In this document: positions 47,052 through 56,537 of the stretch, one piece after another | Numbering within the stretch: position 1 is the first letter of the stretch | Layout of the letters: each line of letters starts with the position of its first letter | Assembly (NCBI GenBank): GCA_905182105.1 | Contig: CAJJAR010000021.1 | Coordinates: 1 to 64,000 of the forward strand | DNA length: 64,000 bases | From: an uncultured Paracoccaceae bacterium | GTDB lineage: Bacteria > Pseudomonadota > Alphaproteobacteria > Rhodobacterales > Rhodobacteraceae | Reading direction: 5' to 3' | The notes under the pieces: generated by a model | The model's input: the letters and a program-made list of their open reading frames with translations, nothing else | Told to the model about the DNA's origin: nothing | Database searches by the model: none | Made by a program: the position numbers and the translations under genes

Positions 47052-47825
47052 GTGGATCTTAAGAACAAAATTATTGTCGTGACTGGTGCCGCCCAAGGCA
47101 TAGGTCGCGCGATGTGTCTGCGGTTTGCGGCCGAGGGTGCTAAGAAGGTCGTATGTGTTGATATTGATGAAGATGGTGCAGTTGATACATCGAATGAAAT
47201 CAATGGAATACCCATCAAGGTTAATGTTTCGTCTGAACCTGAAATAAAGTCACTTATTGACTATGTTGAAACCAATGTTGGTCCAATAGATCTATTCTGC
47301 TCGAACGCAGGTATTTTCATTTTTGGTGGTGTCGAAGTGCCTAATGACGATTGGCAACGTATCTGGGATATCAATGTGATGAGCCACGTTTGGGCGGCCC
47401 GTCATTTGGTGCCGCTTATGGCAGCACGTGGCGGAGGTTATTTTCTGAACACGTCTTCTGCCGCAGGATTGCTTAACCAAATCGGCTCTGCTCCATACGG
47501 CGTTACAAAACACGCCGCTGTGGGGTTAGCAGAGTGGATGTCAATGACATATGGCGATCAGGGGATCAAGGTTTCCGTATTATGCCCTCAGGCTGTACGT
47601 ACCGAAATGACCCGTGGTCTAGAAGAGCACGTCGCGGCCATTGATGGGATGATTGAGCCTGATGATGTCGCAGAATGTTGTGTGCAGGCAATCAGGGATG
47701 AGACATTTCTGGTTCTGCCGCACAAATCTGTCACGGGTTACATGCAGGCTAAAACCAAAAACTATGAACGCTGGATTGGCGGCATGCGGAAATTAAACCG
47801 TGAATTCAATGATTTCGACGACTGA
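47052..47825 (+). CDS. Short-chain dehydrogenase/reductase
   Basis: A 257-aa Rossmann-fold NAD(P)-dependent oxidoreductase: TGAAQGIGRAM (cofactor loop), CSNAGIF (the usual NNAG is SNAG here), NTSSAAG with the catalytic serine and YGVTKHA with Tyr and Lys. It starts with GTG ten bases after the acyl-CoA dehydrogenase and probably oxidises a hydroxyacyl-type intermediate in the same pathway. Substrate unknown. Confidence 0.9.
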   Translation: MDLKNKIIVVTGAAQGIGRAMCLRFAAEGAKKVVCVDIDEDGAVDTSNEINGIPIKVNVSSEPEIKSLIDYVETNVGPIDLFCSNAGIFIFGGVEVPNDDWQRIWDINVMSHVWAARHLVPLMAARGGGYFLNTSSAAGLLNQIGSAPYGVTKHAAVGLAEWMSMTYGDQGIKVSVLCPQAVRTEMTRGLEEHVAAIDGMIEPDDVAECCVQAIRDETFLVLPHKSVTGYMQAKTKNYERWIGGMRKLNREFNDFDD

Positions 47826-47842
47826 AACAAGGGAATAGAATT

Positions 47843-48214
47843 ATGATTGGGTACACCACAATTGGCGTTTTAGACATGGAAGCTGCCAAAACATTTTACA
47901 CAGACCTTTTCGCTGACAAAGGTGCTAAGATCGTAACAGATATGGGACGTATCGCTTTTATCGGCACAAAACGTGGTGAACCAATGTTGGCGATTTGTAA
48001 GCCATACGACAAAAATGATCCAACACCAGGGAACGGTGCCATGACTGCCTTTCCAGCCAGCGATAAAGATGAAGTTGGTGTGTTATATGAAAAAGCAATC
48101 GCACTTGGTGCAACGGATGATGGTGCGCCAGGACAGCGGATTCCTGACCGATTTTATGGCGCATATGTGCGTGATCCGGACAATAACAAGCTGTGTTTCT
48201 TTGTATTTGGGTGA
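47843..48214 (+). CDS. VOC-family (glyoxalase-like) protein
   Basis: A 123-aa protein of the vicinal-oxygen-chelate fold: YTTIGVLDMEAAKTFYTDLF at the start and FYGAYVRDPDNNKLCFFVFG at the end. The final DPDNNKL motif is the family signature, and its few potential metal ligands are not all obvious. Members range from glyoxalases and dioxygenases to non-catalytic ligand binders. It ends the plus-strand set, with its TGA directly abutting the stop of the convergent thioesterase (TGATCA). Confidence 0.8.
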   Translation: MIGYTTIGVLDMEAAKTFYTDLFADKGAKIVTDMGRIAFIGTKRGEPMLAICKPYDKNDPTPGNGAMTAFPASDKDEVGVLYEKAIALGATDDGAPGQRIPDRFYGAYVRDPDNNKLCFFVFG

Positions 48215-49084
48215 TCAGCTACGCGGTTTGATCGGACGGACAAGACCTTCTTGTACCGTTGAGGCAACCAATCGGCCACTACGGTCGTAGATCGCCCCAC
48301 GGTTAAATCCACGTCCTCCGCCGGTCCATGGGCTATCCATTGTGTACAAATGCCAGTCTTGAAATTGTGGAGTGCCGTGGAACCACATAGCATGGTCTAA
48401 GCTGGCAGACATAACTTCACCTTTAAACCACGTCAGGCCGTGCGGGCGCAATGATGATCCCAACAGGTTCATGTCTGAGGCATAAGCCAACAAGCAATGC
48501 TGCATTTGTGGGGTGCATCCAGTGGCTTCACGCATCCGAAACCAAAGGTGGTTTTTGTCGCTGGTTGGTTCTGGATCAACGAAATTACGCGGTGCCACCT
48601 GGCGGATGTCGATTGGACGTGGGCGCAGGAAGTCGGCACGATGCTTTTCAGGAAGCTCACCCACATGAGCTGCGCGCAATTCACGTTGGTCTTGCAAATC
48701 GCCAGGGCCATCCACTTCAGGCATTGGATGTTGATGATCCCATCCATCTTCTTCGACATGAAAACTGGCCGACATGTTCAAAATCTGCTTACCATGTTGG
48801 ATTGCAACCACACGTCTTGTCGTGAAACTGCCACCATCTCGGGCGCGGTCAACTTGATATATAACTGGGATTTCAGGGTCGCCGGGGCGAATAAAGTAGG
48901 CGTGAAGCGAATGACACAATCGATCGGGAACTGTGCCGTATGCTGCGGCTAGGGCTTGTCCAATGACTTGGCCGCCGAAGATACGGGTAGACGTCTCACC
49001 ACCCTGCCCTGTGCCACGGAACAAATCGACCTCAAGTGGTTCGAGTGCCAAAAGATCAAGCAAAGTTTGATGGGTGTCGCTCAT
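48215..49084 (-). CDS. Acyl-CoA thioesterase II (TesB-like)
   Basis: TesB hydrolyses acyl-CoA to free acid and CoA. The 289-aa protein has two hotdog domains. The first contains FGGQVIGQALAAAYGTV, HSLHAYFIRPGD and RDGGSFTTRRVVA. The second contains the catalytic region with LDHAMWFHGTPQFQDW and FNRGAIYDRSGRLVAS. It most likely relieves or trims CoA esters in this catabolic island. The APH-like kinase lies upstream on the same strand. Confidence 0.93.
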   Translation of the reverse strand: MSDTHQTLLDLLALEPLEVDLFRGTGQGGETSTRIFGGQVIGQALAAAYGTVPDRLCHSLHAYFIRPGDPEIPVIYQVDRARDGGSFTTRRVVAIQHGKQILNMSASFHVEEDGWDHQHPMPEVDGPGDLQDQRELRAAHVGELPEKHRADFLRPRPIDIRQVAPRNFVDPEPTSDKNHLWFRMREATGCTPQMQHCLLAYASDMNLLGSSLRPHGLTWFKGEVMSASLDHAMWFHGTPQFQDWHLYTMDSPWTGGGRGFNRGAIYDRSGRLVASTVQEGLVRPIKPRS

Positions 49085-49158
49085 GCCAGTGATCCTATTG
49101 TTGCTAATTGCTGCGTGAACCGGAGCCGATATCCGACCCTATCTAGATCTCTAGTTCT

Positions 49159-50187
49159 TCAACGTTGCCTTAACGCTTTCAATCCATGTTCTGCAAAAAC
49201 CGGAACATAAGCCCCAAGTTCTTTGGCCTGCTCTGGATTAGATGCGTTCCCGTCCAGTGCACGCTTCAGAACGCCTTGAATAATCGCAGCCATTCGGAAA
49301 AAACAAAACCCCACATAATACCCAAAGTTGTCGATTTCATCTAATCCTCTTCGCTCGCAATATTGCACGATAAATGCATCATCAGTCGGCAAACCAAGAT
49401 CAGCGCGATCAACGCCCAATAGGCCCCGTCCTTTGCGGCCAACAGGCAATTGCCATTGCATAATAACGGAGGCGAGATCTGCGTAAGGATGTCCTATAGT
49501 GCTTAGTTCCCAATCGAGAACAGCCAAACATCTGGTACCATCACGCTCAAAAATCATGTTGTCGATACGGTAATCACCGTGAACTAACGTGCGTTGACCG
49601 TCATCGACAGGCATTTGTTCTTTTATAATATCAATTAGGCGGTCCATAGCAGGCAATTTTTTCGTTTCTGATGCGCGGTACTGTTTGGACCAACGGCCGA
49701 CCTGCCGTTCTAGGTAGTGGCCCGACGGACCATAGTCAGCCAAGCCGATTTCATCTATATTTACATCATGTAGTGCTGCGAGTACGCGATTCATTTCCAT
49801 CATAACCAAAGTGCGATCTGCGTTGTTGAGGCCACCGAGTGTTGGTTCGTTAAAGTTACGGCCACTAACGTAATCCATGATGTAGAACGATGAGCCAATG
49901 ACTGAATCGTCTTCACATAGGTGGTGCATTTTGGCGACAGGAACATAAGTGCCTGCCAATGCCTTTTGAACACGAAACTCACGGTCTACAGCATGGGCTG
50001 ATTTCAACAAGACCCCTGGTGGTTTGCGGCGCAATACATAGTTGTTCATAGGCGTTTTTAATAAGAACGTTGGATTGGATTGACCACTTTCAAACTTGGT
50101 GGCCTCTACTGGTCCGTCAAATCCATCCAATCTAGGTTTCAGGTATTTAGATACGGCTTCAACATCGAGCGGAGAACGTTCGCTCAT
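49159..50187 (-). CDS. APH-like phosphotransferase (ACAD10/LvaA-type kinase candidate)
   Basis: A 342-aa aminoglycoside-phosphotransferase-fold protein. The catalytic loop HGDYRIDNMIF and the metal-binding VLDWELSTIGHPYADLA identify the subgroup that occurs with acyl-CoA dehydrogenases. In known systems (mammalian ACAD10/11; Pseudomonas LvaA) such kinases phosphorylate 4-hydroxyacyl-CoA so that the dehydrogenase partner can remove the phosphate. Transfer of that role to this gene is inference from family and neighbourhood. Antibiotic resistance is unlikely. It overlaps the flavoprotein gene upstream by four bases. Confidence 0.87.
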   Translation of the reverse strand: MSERSPLDVEAVSKYLKPRLDGFDGPVEATKFESGQSNPTFLLKTPMNNYVLRRKPPGVLLKSAHAVDREFRVQKALAGTYVPVAKMHHLCEDDSVIGSSFYIMDYVSGRNFNEPTLGGLNNADRTLVMMEMNRVLAALHDVNIDEIGLADYGPSGHYLERQVGRWSKQYRASETKKLPAMDRLIDIIKEQMPVDDGQRTLVHGDYRIDNMIFERDGTRCLAVLDWELSTIGHPYADLASVIMQWQLPVGRKGRGLLGVDRADLGLPTDDAFIVQYCERRGLDEIDNFGYYVGFCFFRMAAIIQGVLKRALDGNASNPEQAKELGAYVPVFAEHGLKALRQR

Positions 50188-51179
50188 GACGCAAATTCGG
50201 CGGCAAGTTTCTTACCCGCGGCGGCGTATTCTTCAGCCATTCGTTTGACCACATCGCCAGCTGGACCAACGGACTTAACGGCACCGATGCCTTGACCTGA
50301 CCCCCAAATTGTTTTCCATGCCTTAGGCTTGGATGATCCACTACCAAAATCCATTGATGAACTGTCAGCGACCGGAAGGTTTTCGGGATCCATGCCAGCA
50401 GCTTTAACTGAACCTTTCAAGTAGTTCCCCCAAACACCTGTAAATAGTGATGAATACACAATATCATCTGCACTAGAGGCGACGATCATGTCTTTGTACT
50501 CTTGCTGTGCATTTGCTTCATTAGTTGCGATAAATGGGGTTCCAGTATACCCTAAGTCGGCACCCATAGCACGGGCTGCCAAAAGAGATGCACCTGTTGC
50601 GATAGATCCAGACAGTAGCAAAGGCCCCTCAAACCATTCACGAATTTCGCTAATCAAGGCGAGTGGAGATTGTTTTCCGGCGTGACCACCCGCCCCCGCA
50701 GCAACGGCCACCAGACCGTCAGCCCCTTTTTCCACTGCTTTGCGCGCGAACTTGTTGTTGATGACATCATGAAGAACAATTCCTCCACACGAATGGGCGG
50801 CCTCATTCACTTCTACACGGGCCCCAAGCGAAGTAATCCAAATTGGGACTTTATGTTTCACACAAATTTCGAGATCACATTCAAGCCGTGTGTTCGAGCG
50901 ATGTACGATTTGATTGACCGCAAACGGAGCTGCCGGAGTATCGGGGTTGGTTTGGTTGTGGCGGTCCAACTCTTCTTCTATTTGCGTCAACCAAGTATCC
51001 AGCATTGGATGTTCACCATCTTCTTCACGTGCGTTCAGTGCCGGAAATGATCCAACAATCCCAGCTTTGCACTGGGCAATTACCAGCTCGGGCACCGAAA
51101 TGATGAACAGTGGAGATGCTACCATTGGAACGCGTAGCCCTTGGAGTGCTTTGGGAAGATGTGAATCGTCGCGTGCCAT
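50184..51179 (-). CDS. Nitronate monooxygenase / 2-nitropropane dioxygenase-like FMN protein
   Basis: A 331-aa TIM-barrel flavoprotein of the NPD family: VPMVASPLFIISVPELVIAQ at the N-terminus, HDVINNKFARKAVEKGADGL, AAGAGGHAGKQ with the FMN phosphate-binding glycines, and LLSGSIATG. Family members oxidise nitronates or, in other branches, reduce enoyl thioesters. Within this island an acyl-CoA substrate is more likely than a nitroalkane, but that is inference. Start at 51179 (MARDDSHLPKALQ); a frame 47 codons longer overlaps the thiolase gene. Confidence 0.88.
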   Translation of the reverse strand: MARDDSHLPKALQGLRVPMVASPLFIISVPELVIAQCKAGIVGSFPALNAREEDGEHPMLDTWLTQIEEELDRHNQTNPDTPAAPFAVNQIVHRSNTRLECDLEICVKHKVPIWITSLGARVEVNEAAHSCGGIVLHDVINNKFARKAVEKGADGLVAVAAGAGGHAGKQSPLALISEIREWFEGPLLLSGSIATGASLLAARAMGADLGYTGTPFIATNEANAQQEYKDMIVASSADDIVYSSLFTGVWGNYLKGSVKAAGMDPENLPVADSSSMDFGSGSSKPKAWKTIWGSGQGIGAVKSVGPAGDVVKRMAEEYAAAGKKLAAEFAS

Positions 51180-51243
51180 GCTGTTTGACCCTATCTGTTG
51201 ATTTTCAGTTGGAAGGCTAGCTGTTGCTGGCCTTGAGTTCGGT

Positions 51244-52440
51244 TCACAGTACTTCAAACAGCCCTGCGGCCCCCATACCGCCACCGACGCACATAGTGCA
51301 GACCACATATTTGGCACCACGTCGCTTGCCCTCGATCAATGCGTGTCCAACCATACGCGCCCCCGACATCCCGTAAGGGTGCCCAATTGAAATAGCTCCG
51401 CCATTTACGTTCAGGATTTCATCTGGGATACCCAGAGCATCGCGAGACGCCAAAACTTGGCTTGCAAATGCTTCGTTCAACTCCCAAAGGCCTATATCGT
51501 CCATCTTGAGGCCGTGGGCTTCGAGCAACTTTGGAACAGCATAAATCGGCCCAATGCCCATTTCATCAGGCTCACAACCCGCTGCCATGACACCAACGTA
51601 GCGACCTAGTGGCTCTAGGCCTTTCTTTTCGGCTAAAGAGGCCTCCATCACGATCGATGCAGATGCACCATCTGACAATTGAGAGGCGTTGCCAGCGGTA
51701 ATAAATTCACCAGTTTGTAGGTTCAACCCATCTTTAAAGACTGGTTTTAACCCTGCAAGGCTTTCTGCACTGGTTTCTGGGCGGTTGCCCTCATCTTTTT
51801 CAATAGTAACGTCGTGAGATGTTATCTCCTTCGTCTCTTTGTTTTGGATCATCATAGTCGTGGACATCGCCACCACTTCATCATCCAATTTACCAGCTTG
51901 TTGGGCAGCATGTGTGCGTTGTTGTGATTGTGCGGCATAGGCATCTTGTGATTCGCGCGAAATGTTGAAACGCGTCGCTACGTTTTCGGCGGTTTCCAAC
52001 ATCGCCATGTACATATCAGGCTTATTATCTTTAAGCCATTTGTCCGATCCCACCCGCATTTCGGGTGTCTGGACCATTGAAATGCTTTCGACACCTCCAC
52101 CAATGACGATGTCCATTCCATCATACATGACCTGTTTGGCTGCAGTGGCGATCGCCATCATACCGGACGCGCATTGTCGGTCCAGCGACATGCCAGCCAC
52201 TGTTACTGGGAGACCTGCGCGGATAGCTGCTTGGCGTGCTATATTGGTGCTGGAGTGCCCCTGTTGCAGAGCCGCACCAAGGATGCAATCGCTGATCTCA
52301 TGGCCTTCTATCCCTGCCCGTTGAACTGCATGTGTTATCGCATGTGCAGCCAAAGCTTGTGGCGTGGTGGCATTGAAGGAGCCACGGTAAGCTTTGCCGA
52401 TTGGAGTTCGAGCCGTTGAGACGATGACTGCATCACGCAT
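51244..52440 (-). CDS. Acetyl-CoA C-acyltransferase (thiolase)
   Basis: A degradative-type thiolase that splits 3-ketoacyl-CoA with CoA. The 398-aa protein has the nucleophile Cys90 in LDRQCASGM, His354 in [11 protein letters not shown] and Cys384 in [12 protein letters not shown]. It lies upstream of the FMN protein on the same strand and downstream of two SDR genes, completing the beta-oxidation logic of the island. Confidence 0.95.
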   Translation of the reverse strand: MRDAVIVSTARTPIGKAYRGSFNATTPQALAAHAITHAVQRAGIEGHEISDCILGAALQQGHSSTNIARQAAIRAGLPVTVAGMSLDRQCASGMMAIATAAKQVMYDGMDIVIGGGVESISMVQTPEMRVGSDKWLKDNKPDMYMAMLETAENVATRFNISRESQDAYAAQSQQRTHAAQQAGKLDDEVVAMSTTMMIQNKETKEITSHDVTIEKDEGNRPETSAESLAGLKPVFKDGLNLQTGEFITAGNASQLSDGASASIVMEASLAEKKGLEPLGRYVGVMAAGCEPDEMGIGPIYAVPKLLEAHGLKMDDIGLWELNEAFASQVLASRDALGIPDEILNVNGGAISIGHPYGMSGARMVGHALIEGKRRGAKYVVCTMCVGGGMGAAGLFEVL

Positions 52441-52537
52441 GATTTTTTACCTTATAGTTTTGTTGAACATTGATGGGTATGGCGAGGGCACGGCCAAGAC
52501 CCCAATGCTTGTCTTGAAAGATGAATTGCACTTCATT

Positions 52538-53455
52538 TCACCAATTTAGCTTTATATTATTGGCTTCAGCAGCACGTTTTGCAAATTTTCGGGTTTGACT
52601 AAATGCATCTGGAATTTCTGCTTGGTGCGTTGGATCAGTTATTTTCGACCAGTTGCGCGCTACAGTTTCGGGGGTAATGTCACCTTCGATCATAATACCT
52701 TCAGTCTCGTAAATGCGAGTTTGCGCAAAACAACCTGCACCAGCGCTTAAGATCGTTTTGCTGGGGCTATCTTCGCTGACCAAGTAGAGCAAACCTGGAG
52801 TGATGGTTTCAGGCGCAAGCAACTCATGAGCAGATTCGGGCAATAGATTTTCGGTCATGCGCGTCGAAGCTGAAGGAGCAAGAGTGTTTACGCGGATATC
52901 ATCACGCACCCCTTCGAGATGCAGAACGTTCATTAGCCCTACCATCGCGGCCTTGGCGGCACCGTAATTCGATTGCCCAAAGTTCCCATACAAGCCAGAT
53001 GCGGATGAGGTCAAAACAATTCGCCCATATTTTTGTTGCTGCATGATAGGCCATACAGCATGACAACAATTTAAGCTGCCAGTCAGGTGCACCGCTACAA
53101 CTTTGTTAAAGTCATCTAAGGTCATCTTTGCAAAGGACTTATCACGCAAAATGCCAGCATTGTTTACAAGAACATCAATTCGCCCCCAACGTTGCATCGC
53201 TTGGTTGACCATGTCTGTAACCTGTTCAGAATTGGAAACATCTGCACCGTGCACAAAGGATTCGCCTCCTAGGGCTTTGATCTCTTCTACCACAGCGTTT
53301 GCAGCGTCAGATGATTGGCCCAAACCACCCGCATCAGCGCCTAGATCATTCACAACAACTTTTGCGCCACGCGCCGCTAAACCTAAAGCGTGACTGCGCC
53401 CCAAACCTATGCCGGCGCCCGTCACAATCGCAACGCGGTTATCGAAGCGGATCAC
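52538..53455 (-). CDS. SDR-family 3-hydroxyacyl-CoA dehydrogenase (MFE-2/HSD17B4-like)
   Basis: A 305-aa SDR of the type fused to hydratases in peroxisomal multifunctional enzyme 2: FDNRVAIVTGAGIGLGRSHAL, VVNDLGADAGG, NNAGILRDKSF, SSASGLYGNFGQSNYGAAKA (catalytic Ser, Tyr and Lys). The extra C-terminal segment after about residue 250 is also MFE-2-like. It should oxidise 3-hydroxyacyl-CoA with NAD, ahead of the thiolase. It follows another SDR by three bases. Confidence 0.92.
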   Translation of the reverse strand: MIRFDNRVAIVTGAGIGLGRSHALGLAARGAKVVVNDLGADAGGLGQSSDAANAVVEEIKALGGESFVHGADVSNSEQVTDMVNQAMQRWGRIDVLVNNAGILRDKSFAKMTLDDFNKVVAVHLTGSLNCCHAVWPIMQQQKYGRIVLTSSASGLYGNFGQSNYGAAKAAMVGLMNVLHLEGVRDDIRVNTLAPSASTRMTENLLPESAHELLAPETITPGLLYLVSEDSPSKTILSAGAGCFAQTRIYETEGIMIEGDITPETVARNWSKITDPTHQAEIPDAFSQTRKFAKRAAEANNIKLNW

Positions 53456-53458
53456 TTG

Positions 53459-54283
53459 TTAGCCCTCCAATGCAGCGCGGAACAGATGTGGGCCAGACAT
53501 TACCTGGATCCCTCCTGAGACCGGTAAAATCGCCCCTGTAAGATAGCTGCCGCCGCGACCACACAAAAACTGCATGCAACCTGCAATATCTTCATCGCGC
53601 CCTACGCGGCCCAATGGAACGTCTTTACCGACCTTTTCACGCGTTCCTTCATCCGCAGTTGCGAAGGCTGTCATGCGAGAAACAAATGGACCAGGAGCAA
53701 GAGCGTTTACCGTCACATACTTTTCTGCCAATTCTTTTGCCATTATTTTTGTAATTTGATGAACTGCTGCTTTGGAAGCTGCGTAGCTATAAGCGCCATC
53801 GCCCAGTGGCGCATCCCCCATGACTGAACCTACATTTACGACTCTTGATGGATCATCCAGAGTTGCCGACTTGATAAGCATGGGTAGTAGCGATTGGGTG
53901 AGATGGAAAAGCCCTGCGTTGTTGACACTTTGAACCTTTTCCCAAGCCTCGAATGGAAATTTCCCCAGTTCGGCACCCCAAGTCAGCCCTGCATTGTTCA
54001 TCAAGATGTTTAGCGTGTCAGTTCGTTTTGTAACTTCTTCAGTCAAAGCTGCCACGCCAGCAGCACTGCCAACATCCCCAATAAATCCCGTGGCTTCGCC
54101 TGATGTGCCCATCTCATTGAGTTCTGCCGCTACCGCTTCGCAAACACCTTGTTTACGGGAGGCAATAAAAACATGAGCACCGGCTTTCATCAAACCTATT
54201 GCTGCCATCCTACCGATGCCAGTGGCACCACCCGTGATCAGCGCAACTTTACCATCTAAGGAAAACAATTCATTTGGCGTCAT
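53459..54283 (-). CDS. Short-chain dehydrogenase/reductase
   Basis: A 274-aa SDR with TGGATGIGRM (cofactor), NNAGLTWGAEL, NVGSVMGDAPLGDGAYSYAASKAAV (Ser, Tyr and Lys) and VNALAPGPFVSRMT. It resembles FabG-like or 2-hydroxyacid/gluconate-type reductases that act on CoA or free substrates. It is the first gene of the minus-strand part of the island. Exact substrate unknown. Confidence 0.9.
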   Translation of the reverse strand: MTPNELFSLDGKVALITGGATGIGRMAAIGLMKAGAHVFIASRKQGVCEAVAAELNEMGTSGEATGFIGDVGSAAGVAALTEEVTKRTDTLNILMNNAGLTWGAELGKFPFEAWEKVQSVNNAGLFHLTQSLLPMLIKSATLDDPSRVVNVGSVMGDAPLGDGAYSYAASKAAVHQITKIMAKELAEKYVTVNALAPGPFVSRMTAFATADEGTREKVGKDVPLGRVGRDEDIAGCMQFLCGRGGSYLTGAILPVSGGIQVMSGPHLFRAALEG

Positions 54284-54650
54284 ACTCGCGCTCCTTAAAA
54301 TTTCTCAACGCGTTGACCTTTTGCTGGCCATGCAAGAGCGTTGGTTCCATCGACTAAAATCAGGGCCGATTGTTGAAGTGAAGTCTTGCAGGAGCCGCCG
54401 TCACTGGCAAGCCGCCGTGAGCAGACAAGTTTATGTGCCGTTGCGTCAAAATTTGGAGTTGATGCCACCAAAACCAGAGTTCAAATTCGAAATGGATTTT
54501 CGTTGGTGCCTATCTTCACTAGACCTCGTTCTACCTTCTTTGGCCAAACGAATAGATTTCAAATTTTGCAGATTGTTCTATTTGTCTAAAGACTAGACAG
54601 TTTAAGGACAAAAAGGGTAACCTATGAGTTGAATTTATCTGGATTATCCA
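54284..54650. promoter_or_regulatory. Intergenic region with operator-like palindrome, between SDR and aroQ
   Basis: No gene is supported here, although a plus-strand frame runs through part of it. TGTCTA-AAGAC-TAGACA (54583-54599) is a perfect 6-bp inverted repeat with a 5-base spacer, 52 bp before aroQ and 300 bp from the divergent SDR gene. The form fits a TetR-type or similar dimer site, but no regulator gene is adjacent, so the binding protein is unknown. Confidence 0.45.
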
Positions 54651-55085
54651 ATGCCCTCTTTCCTTGTTCTAAATGGCCCAAATTTAAACCTTTTGGGTAC
54701 GCGTCAACCTGACGTCTATGGCTCCACAACCCTTTCAGACATCGAAGCGGATTGTGTGACATATGGAACTGAAAAAGGTATTTCAATTTCATGCCTGCAA
54801 TCCAACCATGAGGGTGAGTTGGTAGACGCAATTCACGCGGCGAAGGGCACGTTTTCTGGTATCATTTTAAATGCTGGAGCTTACACCCACACCTCAATCG
54901 CATTGCGTGATGCCATCTCCAGCGTCGAGCTACCGGTCATTGAATTACACCTTAGCAATATTCACGCGCGAGAAGAGTTCCGCCATACTAGCTATATTGC
55001 TGCAGTCGTTATCGGTCAAATTTGTGGATTTGGTTCTGCTGGTTACCGTCTGGCAATTGATGCTCTATTGGGCCACCTCAAGTGA
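54651..55085 (+). CDS. aroQ: Type II 3-dehydroquinate dehydratase
   Basis: AroQ removes water from 3-dehydroquinate, the third step of the shikimate pathway. The 144-aa flavodoxin-like protein shows LVLNGPNLNLLGTRQPDVYG (with catalytic Tyr23), SNHEGELVDAI, ILNAGAYTHTSIALRDA and IELHLSNIHAREEFR (catalytic His100). It complements the DAHP synthase at 33.6 kb although the genes are far apart. Confidence 0.97.
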   Translation: MPSFLVLNGPNLNLLGTRQPDVYGSTTLSDIEADCVTYGTEKGISISCLQSNHEGELVDAIHAAKGTFSGIILNAGAYTHTSIALRDAISSVELPVIELHLSNIHAREEFRHTSYIAAVVIGQICGFGSAGYRLAIDALLGHLK

Positions 55086-55161
55086 AACCAATCAGCAATA
55101 TGGTCAGGGATTACTTGTTTTTTCTTTCAAATTGCAAATCTATTGAGACCCTTTGGGATGC

Positions 55162-55422
55162 TCATGTTGAGTGTATGGTCAAGTATGGCTTTGATCGCCT
55201 GATATATGCACCAACAGGGTCATTGTAGACGACGCCGCTTGGTGTTTTCATTACGAATGAAGCGTGGAAAACGGGGGGAACTTCTATCTCACCTGAAACT
55301 GTAGGAAACGAATTCACACGATTAGATGCGGCACGCGCTGCATAGGGTAAGAAGGTAACGGTGCCCAACGCTGCCACACCAGTCAAGACGGTTCTACGAT
55401 CAATTTTTAGTTTAGACTTCAT
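55162..55422 (-). pseudogene. Truncated MBL-fold metallohydrolase (N-terminal remnant)
   Basis: An 86-codon frame with a Tat-like signal (RRTVLTGVAALG, cleavage near AARAA), then the opening strands VPPVFHASFVMKTPSGVVYNDPVG. Those strands match the start of exported UlaG-like metallo-beta-lactamase-fold proteins. After DPVG the expected metal-binding HxHxDH region is absent; the frame turns to unrelated sequence and stops. Only about 70 family residues remain of some 230, so the active site is gone. It appears to have lost its 3' part toward aroQ. Confidence 0.6.
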
Positions 55423-55517
55423 CTTAGTTCTCCTACGCTCGAAGCTTGCACAAACAATTTAGCAATACTTCTAAAATGGAGAATTCACGTTTTTTCGTGC
55501 GGCATTTTCCCGCCAAA

Positions 55518-55547
55518 AAAAAGGCGGCCCACTAAAACCGCCTTTTT
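55518..55547. terminator. Terminator of the rpsB-tsf operon
   Basis: AAAAAGGCGG (55518-55527) pairs with CCGCCTTTTT (55538-55547). The minus strand has a run of eight T residues after the stem, ending the tsf transcript. Confidence 0.9.
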
Positions 55548-55568
55548 CTAAGTACTAAATCTAAGAGC

Positions 55569-56444
55569 TTAGCCGTTGTTGATTTTTGCAACTTCTGCTA
55601 CGAAATCTTCCTTAACAACTTCAATGCCTTCACCAACTTCCAAGCGAACGAAACCAGTGATGGTTGCGCCTGCTGCGGTTGCTGCTGCTTCAACTGACAA
55701 GTCAGGATTGATAACAAACGCTTGGTTTAGCAATGTTGCTTCAGCGACGTATTTTTTCATACGGCCAACAATCATTTTTTCGATCACAGATTCTGGTTTG
55801 CCGGACTCTCGGGCAATATCCATTTGGATCTGTTTTTCTTTTTCAACGGCGTCTGCATCCATGTCAGCTTCTGACAACGCAAGTGGGTTCACAGCAGCAA
55901 TGTGCATTGCAACCTGTTTTCCGAATGCTTCGCCGCCACCAGTAAGTCCGACCAATACGCCGATTTTACCCATGCCAGGCGCGGTCGCGTTGTGTACATA
56001 AGATACCACAAGACCACCGCTCAAAGTTGCCATGCGTCGAACAGACATGTTCTCGCCTATTACAGCAACAGCGTCAATTACTGTTTGCTCTACGGATTTG
56101 CCATCCATGTCTGCTGCTTTCAACTCCTCAATGTTTGATGTGCCTGCTGCAACAGCAGCGATACCGCCAACCATTTTTTGAAAATCAGCGTTTTTACCAA
56201 CAAAGTCTGTTTCAGAGTTAACTTCAACAGCAACACCTTTGCCGCCAACAACGCTAACAGCCACAAGGCCTTCAGCCGCTGTACGGCCCGATTTTTTAGC
56301 CGCTTTGGCCAAACCTTTGGTGCGCAGCCAGTCAACAGATGCTTCCATGTCGCCATCGTTTTCAGTCAACGCTTTTTTTGCGTCCATCATGCCCGCGCCA
56401 GTAGAGTTGCGCAGTTCTTTTACCATTGATGCAGTGATTGCCAT
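55569..56444 (-). CDS. tsf: Elongation factor Ts
   Basis: EF-Ts exchanges GDP for GTP on EF-Tu. The 291-aa protein has the N-terminal UBA-like domain with [32 protein letters not shown] and the core/coiled-coil region. It follows rpsB after a 93-bp gap that contains a hairpin. Confidence 0.98.
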   Translation of the reverse strand: MAITASMVKELRNSTGAGMMDAKKALTENDGDMEASVDWLRTKGLAKAAKKSGRTAAEGLVAVSVVGGKGVAVEVNSETDFVGKNADFQKMVGGIAAVAAGTSNIEELKAADMDGKSVEQTVIDAVAVIGENMSVRRMATLSGGLVVSYVHNATAPGMGKIGVLVGLTGGGEAFGKQVAMHIAAVNPLALSEADMDADAVEKEKQIQMDIARESGKPESVIEKMIVGRMKKYVAEATLLNQAFVINPDLSVEAAATAAGATITGFVRLEVGEGIEVVKEDFVAEVAKINNG

Positions 56445-56483
56445 CTTGGTTCTCCTGATAAGAGTTATATCTTTAAACGGTGA

Positions 56484-56507
56484 AGGGGCAAACCAAAGCC
56501 TGCCCCT
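56484..56507 (-). terminator. Intercistronic hairpin between rpsB and tsf
   Basis: AGGGGCA (56484-56490) pairs with TGCCCCT (56501-56507) around a 10-base loop, with no T-run. An attenuator or mRNA-stability element between rpsB and tsf is plausible. Confidence 0.5.
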
Positions 56508-56537
56508 AGAATTCAGTGTGCTAAAGCTGGTTAAAGC

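Noticed and set aside
54216-54596. 126-codon plus-strand frame between the SDR gene and aroQ
   Set aside because: It overlaps the start of an intact SDR gene, shows no domain and has no plausible ribosome binding site.
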